Positions 57,601 through 64,000 of a stretch of DNA of 64,000 nt are shown in pieces. Under the pieces are notes generated by a model. That model did not search any database. It saw only the letters and a list, made by a program, of their open reading frames with translations, and was not told where the DNA came from. Within the stretch, counting starts at the first letter, position 1; each line of letters opens with the position of its first letter. The stretch comes from Molanna angustata (taxonomy: Eukaryota > Arthropoda > Insecta > Trichoptera > Molannidae). The DNA is taken from positions 9,732,299 through 9,796,298 of the forward strand of contig OY754978.1 of assembly GCA_963576475.1 (NCBI GenBank). The letters are read 5' to 3'. The position numbers and the translations under genes were made by a program.

Positions 57601-60600
57601 ACTAAACGGTTCACCAATGTAAATTTTTTCCAATTCAATAAGATCAAATTCCACATCTTCGTTTGTTTCATCGGGTACAGCATAAAATCTGAAATTATTG
57701 TAGACCATGTAAGAAAATGAAACTATGAAGGAAAACTAAGAAGGAGCTGTGACAATACCAATCATGGTTAAATATTTAGATTGTTTTTTGACAGTTCACC
57801 ATTTGTTATTAAGATGAGTTTTCATAATTTTTTTTTGTGTACCCAGAGGCATGGGCGCCCGCTGAAAATTTTCTGGGCGGGGGCAAAATATTTTAGTAAT
57901 GTTTTGATGCAGACGGCAGGAAAAGAATGATCGGCCCGATAAAGAGGCGCGGGGGCCGAACGTAACATTCGACTATTTTCAATCAATCCAGGGGGGGGGA
58001 GGCAGGCCCCTCCTTGCCCCCCCTGCGGGCGCCCATGCCCAGAGGTTAAAACTTTCACTGTGAAATTAAATACTTTTATTTCTTAATAACATAATTTCGA
58101 AAGTGGGTCACTCACAAGTAAATTTCATTAGTTATGACATTCATGTATTCAAAAATTCTGGAAGAGGTTCTAGTCAATTGACTTTTTAAAACAGAATAAT
58201 GTAGTGATTAATATTTTTATTGTTACACAATTAAAATTAAAAACTGTGTCTGCACTGGGAATTGAATCCGGGACCTTTCGTTCAGGAGTCAGATATCTAA
58301 CCAATGTAATGTGTCATAATTTTATTCTATTTGTATAATCCTTTATTTGACAATATAAAAAAATGGTTTTCTACCATGATGATCCAGTTAAGAGGACATA
58401 TAAAGCAAAATCTAGTGACTGAAAACATGATATATTAAAACCGCCTAATGCACTATGAAGTTACGCGTTAGTAAGGGTAACTATCGCGTGCGTTAAAAAA
58501 GGTTTATACGTGATTTAAATTATCGTAAACCCAAATTTTTATGATTTTTTGCATTTTAAGAACAAAACTGACTTGAAATGAAAAAACTTTATCAGTCATT
58601 CACTTTGATTTTATGCACTCTTCAAACATATAATTGATTTATTTCTCTACGACACATAGTTATGGAGTAATTTTAAAAAAATGCTGTATAAAAGGATATT
58701 TTTAATATTTTTTCTAGGGGAATTTAGGTTGAATTTTAAAATTGTGTAACGAACATTCACTAGAGAAATGTTGAAAACACTAATGATATTTTTTCTAGAA
58801 ACATACTATTTATTAAACATATTTGAGAAATTTGATTTGAAATTGGGGTTTTTAGGTTGATATGCCCCCTTAAGTTTATATTTGTTAAAAGTTACCTTTT
58901 TGCTCTTTCACTTCCTCTGATACCATTGTAGAGAGAGAGTCTTTCCAATTCTGTGCCTTCTGGTGCTTTGTATTGTGCTGTGATGTCCTCACGGTCTGTA
59001 TCTCCATTCGGATCAAATATGAAGGGTAGTTTAGTGAGGATTAGGCGACCAATGCTAAGAAAATACATTTATTTATTAAATTGTTTATTTTGCAAGATGA
59101 AAATAAAACATTTATATGTATAATACTTCATACATATTATAATATAATCTTTATACATATTATTTATATTAATTATATTCAAAATGAAAAATGCAGTAAT
59201 CTTTATCAACTATCAGTTACTATTCGTGTTCAAATCATCTTAATTTCTCCAAGTTTCAATAAGTATAATATTCAAAAATGTTTGTGATGTTGAAATAAGT
59301 TTATTTGAAATTGAATTTTTACCCATTTACAATTTCTACTAATCAACTATAAAAGTATGAACAAAATGCCATTTTATAACTGAGTAATAACGAGAGAAAA
59401 CAATACAAAATTTAAAACAACAAAAGCACGCTAAGCATAAAAATTGTTATTTTTCAAAAGTGTGTTTGATTTAAAAAATGTAGTTACGGCAACTCACTGA
59501 TATTTGTTACTGTCAATTCTAGAGTAACCCATGGCCTGTGTTGGGTCCTCTTTCCATCGCATGAGGTCAGCATTAACTGAAGCCAAGAGGAATGGAACAT
59601 CGTACATGTAGCCCACAGCACCCTGTCTGATGGCCTCTAGAGACGCTGGACCACACTGGTAAAAGTCCCCAGACTTTTCCTGAGGAGTGGCATCCACAGC
59701 TTGCCAACCTCCATAACCTTGAAAAAAGTATCACCAAATTCAACGTTAGTTTTCATCGTACTTTTAGAAGTGATTAGGTAATTTTTTCCATCATATTTCA
59801 ATAATTTCTTATTGTGGTTGGTACTAGACAATAAGGAATTTCATAAAGGTTGTACCTATTATATGTATTCTATTGCTTCTCGATCACCTACCTAATATTG
59901 ATTTAATACGTACCCAATAATAACTTATAATTATAATGAACATTTCCTTGCACCCTGCGCAAGTGGCGAGTTTATTGCCGTATGGCAATTTCTTCCGACT
60001 AACCTGTGTTTCCAGCCCAGAGAAGCAAAATTAGCGTGAGAAATTAATTTAAATAAACTTCTCCTCTGCTGGGGATCGAACCCAGGACGCCCGCACAGAA
60101 ACCAAACGGCTTACCAACTGTGCCACGGCGGTCGGCAATTTTAAAGTCGAAATTGTGTATAAAAGATTAAGATTAGCCTGTTTTAGGAACTCTTAGATTA
60201 AAAAAAATGTGAAAAGAACATGATAATGATGCGACCTCATCTGTTCGCTTTTCTTATTTTTTAATTCGAAGAAAAAAAGAGGCATCTGTCCTAAGGTACC
60301 AGCCTGGAGAGTAGCGGATCCTGAATCGGAAAGAGCTCCGGTGTCGTCGAGTTGCGCTCGTCTTGAGCCGCAGCCTGCAGTGTCACTCTTGCCCTGCCGC
60401 CCTGAGGACACCTGTCCAGCTGTTGCCGTTCCCGATACAGTGACTCAACCAGCGTCTGCTGCTGTCTAGGACAGGGGGAGCATTTCCTTGGTATCCTGCA
60501 ACCATCAACTAACGACGACGTCCGTCTTGACATTTGATGTGCCCATGCATGGCCATGTCTTGAGACGAGACATATGTGCCCATAAAGAACGATAATAATT

Positions 60601-62422
60601 TTTGTGACAACAATACCTACCTACTTTTTTTCTGTGATATTTTCAACCGTGATTTTATTTATTGACAAGTATTGTGTTTTAAATTGTCCATTCAATTCGT
60701 GACATCCTAAATTGTTAACTATTATGATCATCTTAGTAGTGACGTCCTAGTTTTGATTTATTGTTTTTTTATAAATTATATGACATAATCCTGCCGTCTG
60801 ACGTTTGTGCATTGATAATTGAAATTTATTTATAGTCAGACCACGATTTCAAATTTCTGGACAATTATAACATTAAAAAAGTGAGGTCGTCCTCCAGCGT
60901 ACTGAGGGGAGGGTATCAATAATTCAAAACAATTTAATACCTTTAGGAAGGTCAGGTCTTGCCATCCACACATCATTCCATACATGATAGTTCCATATTG
61001 AGTCTTCCCCCATAGGATTGTTGGGATCAAACGAAAGCTCTTCCATGTTGGCGTCGTAATATTTATCAACTGTCAAGGAAGCATTGGCGTCATGTGCTGA
61101 TACTAAGTTGGACACCACTCGAGAAGGGATTCCCAGCGCTCGACAAACTGAAAACATTTATCAGAGATTTAACAGTAAGTAATATTCAGGGATAAACAGT
61201 TTGATGATTTTGTTTTCAAAAGAGGAGAAGTACAATAAGTAATAAGAGCAAAATAAAATTCAACTAAGACAATAAGGAATAAGGAATAACTTCAATAAGG
61301 AATGATTCACCCATCAAGTTTAAGATTAGTTCTTGTACTATCTATCATTGCGTTTGTTGAATTATGTTTTATTGTCAATGCTTCAAAATAATTCACATTG
61401 AAGATTGCCTGGTTATTATTTTGAGGGAGGGTAAGAGTTCGTCACATTATAAAATTTATAGGAAAATAAATCAATCTAGTTCAAGAAGTATATTTTCTAT
61501 CTGTCACAAGAAAATCGTCACAACATGTTTCTTTCTATGGACAACTATAAGAATTTTCATATTTATTTAATTTATACCTGTAGTAACAACTCCGGCAAAG
61601 ACCCAGCATTGTCCATAGCTAACTTCTTCCTGAGTTTCCAGAAACTTTTCCAAGATGGCGGCACTTCCTGTCCATGCTGCTGGTGCTGTGCCATCTTCAT
61701 AGTCTCCATCCCATCTTCCCACCAACACTCCCTGATCATCGTTGGAGTTCACAATCTTTGAGATGATACGAGATATCTTCACTGGATCTCCACGGCTGTG
61801 AAATATTTAAATAAATTTTTAAAAATGAAATAATTTCAGTTCATTCTGATCAATTTAATACAGTTTTTAGGAGTTTATTCAAATTAGACATTGAATTTCT
61901 CTTATGAGAACTAAATTTCACATACAATACAAGATCGTATAAGCACCATTTTTATAAACATTCTTTAGAATGACCAGTAAAAATATTGAATAATACCGTC
62001 GTTGGACAGAACATATTGGGGTTTTCGCTTGGATGGTAAATGTGCAAACCTTCACCCACTACGCTGTAAATTGTCAAGTTTTTTACTGATACATTAAGAT
62101 TTTACCTGGCTCACTGTATCATATACACTATCCAATTGTTAAATTTAAGTTACAGAAATTCTGTCTCCACGTAAACATTCTGTACTTTGCTTACTGTATC
62201 ATAGACCTGTACTGGATCAAACTAATATATTTACTAACTGTGCGGGTGATAAATCAGCTCTGTCCATCATCAGCATGCAAGCGGGAAGGACTGTATCATC
62301 AAACTGTCCAAACACCCATTCCCTGCCTCTACTGGATCCCATTGGACCAACCCATATCTTTCCAACGTCGTTCAGAACATATTCATCTAGTAGAGATTGA
62401 TCGTCCATATACACTTGATCAT
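54617..62422 (-). CDS. Tg: Transglutaminase (annulin-like), catalytic core and C-terminal domains; N-terminal exons outside the window
   Basis: Minus exons in order: 62422-62239, 61795-61578, 61147-60941, 59717-59498, 59054-58896, 57688-57568, 57264-57156, 56896-56736, 55903-55712, 54703-54617; 551 residues plus TAA, all in frame. The first exon opens in phase 1, so the N-terminal beta-sandwich is missing to the right. Catalytic Cys is in [10 protein letters not shown], His in [11 protein letters not shown] and Asp in [10 protein letters not shown], so the enzyme looks active. [28 protein letters not shown] and [14 protein letters not shown] are core landmarks; the last five exons give two C-terminal beta-barrel domains ([26 protein letters not shown]). 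Transglutaminases make calcium-dependent glutamine-lysine crosslinks; insect members act in haemolymph clotting and cuticle or gut-matrix crosslinking. The second donor is read as GCACA|GTTAGT because it alone keeps phase. Confidence 0.95.
54752..55558 (+). mobile_element. Tigger/pogo-like element with broken transposase
   Basis: Inverted ends CAGTGGAGTCTCACTAATCC/GGCA and TGCCGGATTAGTGAGACTCT/ACTG are flanked by TA on both sides. On the plus strand from about 54917, [20 protein letters not shown], then after a stop [20 protein letters not shown], match the C-terminal part of jerky/Tigger-type DDE transposases. It is non-autonomous and sits in the last transglutaminase intron, antisense to the gene. 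Confidence 0.86.
55985..56515. repeat. Dispersed repeat with inverted ends in a transglutaminase intron
   Basis: ACTCCTCACTAACAAG at 56008-56023 is mirrored by CTTGGGTTAGTGAGGAGT at about 56496-56513. Internal words (ATCGATAAAGTA, CACACAGATACATTGTGATG) are shared with 46940-47065. No frame is supported. Confidence 0.5.
57850..58037. mobile_element. GC-rich hAT-like MITE (188 bp)
   Basis: The ends CATGGGCGCCCGC and GCGGGCGCCCATG are perfectly inverted. They are flanked by exact 8-bp duplications CCCAGAGG (57842-57849 and 58038-58045). The interior has long C and G runs, in sharp contrast to the AT-rich intron. No coding sequence is present. Confidence 0.88.
58236..58325 (-). mobile_element. 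tRNA-derived SINE, family B (partial)
   Basis: On the minus strand TTGGTTAGATATCTGACTCC, CCCGGATTCAATTCCCAGTG and GACACAGTTTTTAATT match the family-B copy at 49185. It lies in a transglutaminase intron. Confidence 0.7.
59945..60138 (-). mobile_element. tRNA-derived SINE, family C (best copy)
   Basis: Minus head GCCGACCGCCGTGGCACAGT, TGGTAAGCCGTTTGGTTTCT, B box GGGTTCGATCCCCAG; the tail contains TTGCCATACGGCAATAAACT and ends CGCAGGGTGCAAGG. It lies between the transglutaminase exons that carry the catalytic His and Asp. Confidence 0.86.
60190..60540. other. GC-rich island of unknown origin in a transglutaminase intron
   Basis: About 350 bp of moderate GC content stand out from the AT-rich intron. 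Two overlapping minus frames are open (60533-60291 and 60411-60193), with a Cys, Arg and Gln-rich peptide ([20 protein letters not shown]). This may be a retroelement fragment; I do not recognise it, and no splice sites support it as an exon. Confidence 0.35.
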
Positions 62423-62749
62423 CTGCAATAAAAAAAAATACATTTTGTGTTTGGTATCAGATTTAAATATAGGAACGTAAATTAACAAGAAATCAAATTA
62501 AGTATGTTTTGATAATTAGAAATAAATATAGTGTATCTAAATGCCATTATTATTGTTTTTCATATATAAACTATAGACATATTTGATTGAAAAACAGTAA
62601 ATTTACTCATAGGAGTGAAGTTCTTTGTTTTGTCAGATTTTTTTCACGGAAACTAACTTTTTTTATTATGTAAAAGTCTAATAATAAGAGAAGATTTAAT
62701 ATTAATTTGTTTCAAGCACTCTTGTTATTCATATACGACTAGTTGCATG

Positions 62750-63840
62750 TAACACATGAGATCCAACTGTCGATAGCGATAGTATGTATAGTTGAAGAAT
62801 AAGTACCAAACTATAAACCCATAAATACAAATTATTTAATATTTTAAGATATTTGGTTTTCTATACAACACATGAACCTAGGTATGTATGTCAAGATAGG
62901 ATAGTATGGAGGTCAGTCCTTTGATCCTACCCAGAAAATGAAAACAGCATTTGGGGATTAGTATCAAACAATTAAGTCTTCTTAGATATTGTGTGTAGGC
63001 GACTGCCATACAAATTGTATGAAGCAATGTCGTCACTAAATTCAATGTTTATAAAAATTGTTTAAAAAATTTTGAGATGTACTTTTACAATACTGATATT
63101 TTTTTATAGAAAATTAAATTATCTAGTCGGGATGTTTCGGCGTTTTTCGATATTTAAAAAAAATGGAAATATAGACAGTTAAACTCATAAATTTATCATA
63201 AAAAAAAAATTTTCTTAATAAAAAATGTTTGAGAAACCTTGGAATTTTTTTGAAAAAATTAATTTGAGATTTTGTATTTGTCTATGTTTATACCAATTTT
63301 CAACGTTCTATCTTTTATGGTTTATGAGATATTATATGGAAAAATAAACCAAAAATTCAAAAGTTGATAACCTCTGACTGAAACAAAAATTCACAATTCT
63401 GAGTTTAAAATTTTTGTAGGCCTGTAACTGTTTATATATTCTGAAATTTTGGGCTCTGTAAATTGAGCGGATCAAAAGTTATACGGGACACACATACACA
63501 CAGACGCACGAAATGTTCTACTCCGAATTCTGAGTAAATCCGTATATGGAACGTATATGCTGCGAAGCCTCTAAATTGGTGTTTTTTGACTTCAAAGTTG
63601 GAAAAGCCGTGAAAAAAGTAGACCCTGCATACAATTCTCGCGTATCCTGGCTTGAAACATTGTCGATATGTTAAGAGAACAAAGTTCTCTTGAACAAATC
63701 GACAGTTGGAATATCCCGACAAATCGCCAGTTGGAGATGATAAAAAGCTTGTCAATAAAAATATCATTTGACTCCCGACAGGGAAAAAATCCAATGTTTG
63801 CGTATATGCAATTAAAAAAATATTCGAGTTAATAACCAAT
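62750..63840. repeat. Dispersed repeat, longest copy (about 1.1 kb)
   Basis: The first 600 bp correspond to 28000-28575 and 440-605. The rest continues through ACGGGACACACATACACACA to a terminal piece, CTCCCGACAGGGAAAAAATC then TTTGCGTATATGCAAT, which recurs at 34323-34365 and partly at 3985. It lies in the next upstream intron of transglutaminase or in its 5' region. No frame is conserved among the copies. Confidence 0.65.
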
Positions 63841-64000
63841 TAAATTTTATTGTAAATTTAAAATAAGTGAAGATATAAAAAACTTACAATTTTTTAAATA
63901 TTTAAATGAAATAGTCCACTTAAAAACTACATTCTCGTATTATTTGGAAAATTTGTTTAAATTGCATGACTTAATTGATATTAAAATTGAATATGTAGTC

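Noticed and set aside
63432..63839. Minus-strand open frame of 135 codons at the right edge
   Set aside because: It lies within the dispersed repeat 62750-63840, whose other copies do not keep the frame.

Overview
The window looks like nuclear genomic DNA of an insect, most probably a moth or butterfly (Lepidoptera). It is strongly AT-rich, has spliced protein genes with GT-AG introns, carries many tRNA-derived SINEs, small TIR elements and truncated LINEs, and repeatedly shows TAGGTACCTA-type words that are common in lepidopteran DNA. The order is inferred; no species can be named from the sequence alone. There is no bacterial, plasmid or CRISPR content.

Four conserved genes could be rebuilt exon by exon, and reading frame is kept across every junction. 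(1) 2616-6270, minus: an ER/secreted cyclophilin B (PPIB-like); its first two coding exons are here and the rest lies left of the window. (2) 10104-20070, plus: a complete TPRA1/GPR175-type multi-pass membrane protein, six coding exons, 381 residues, with one GC-AG intron. (3) 39145-47845, plus: complete nicalin (NCLN), nine coding exons, 568 residues, an ER membrane protein of the BOS translocon complex. (4) 54617-62422, minus: the catalytic core and C-terminal domains of a transglutaminase (annulin-like), ten coding exons, with the Cys-His-Asp triad present; its N-terminal exons lie right of the window. Three of the four products (cyclophilin B, nicalin and probably TPRA1) belong to the secretory or membrane system, but nothing suggests they form a regulated cluster; this is ordinary eukaryotic gene order.

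The rest is introns and intergenic DNA shaped by mobile elements. TPRA1 introns hold a Penelope-like inverted pair with a hammerhead-like core (11531-12184), three PIF/Harbinger-like elements with 3-bp TAA/TTA duplications (13393-13938, 14308-14962, 16057-16552) and a hAT-like element carrying a 6 x 33 bp minisatellite (17048-17708). The gene-poor span 20.1-39.1 kb contains two insertions of nearly equal size (874 and 871 bp), each only the RNase H plus zinc-knuckle end of a LINE with an open frame and perfect target-site duplications. It also contains a hAT-like MITE family, a MADF-bearing Harbinger-like element, and a five-layer nested composite at 31525-33125. The transglutaminase introns hold a Tigger/pogo remnant (54752-55558) and a GC-rich hAT-like element with an exact 8-bp duplication (57850-58037).

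I found no new defence, metabolic or signalling system. The most unusual signals are the matched RNase H-only LINE insertions, the nested MITE stack, the hammerhead-like motif and a TIR element studded with GTGTACCTTCGAACA motifs (51478-52482).
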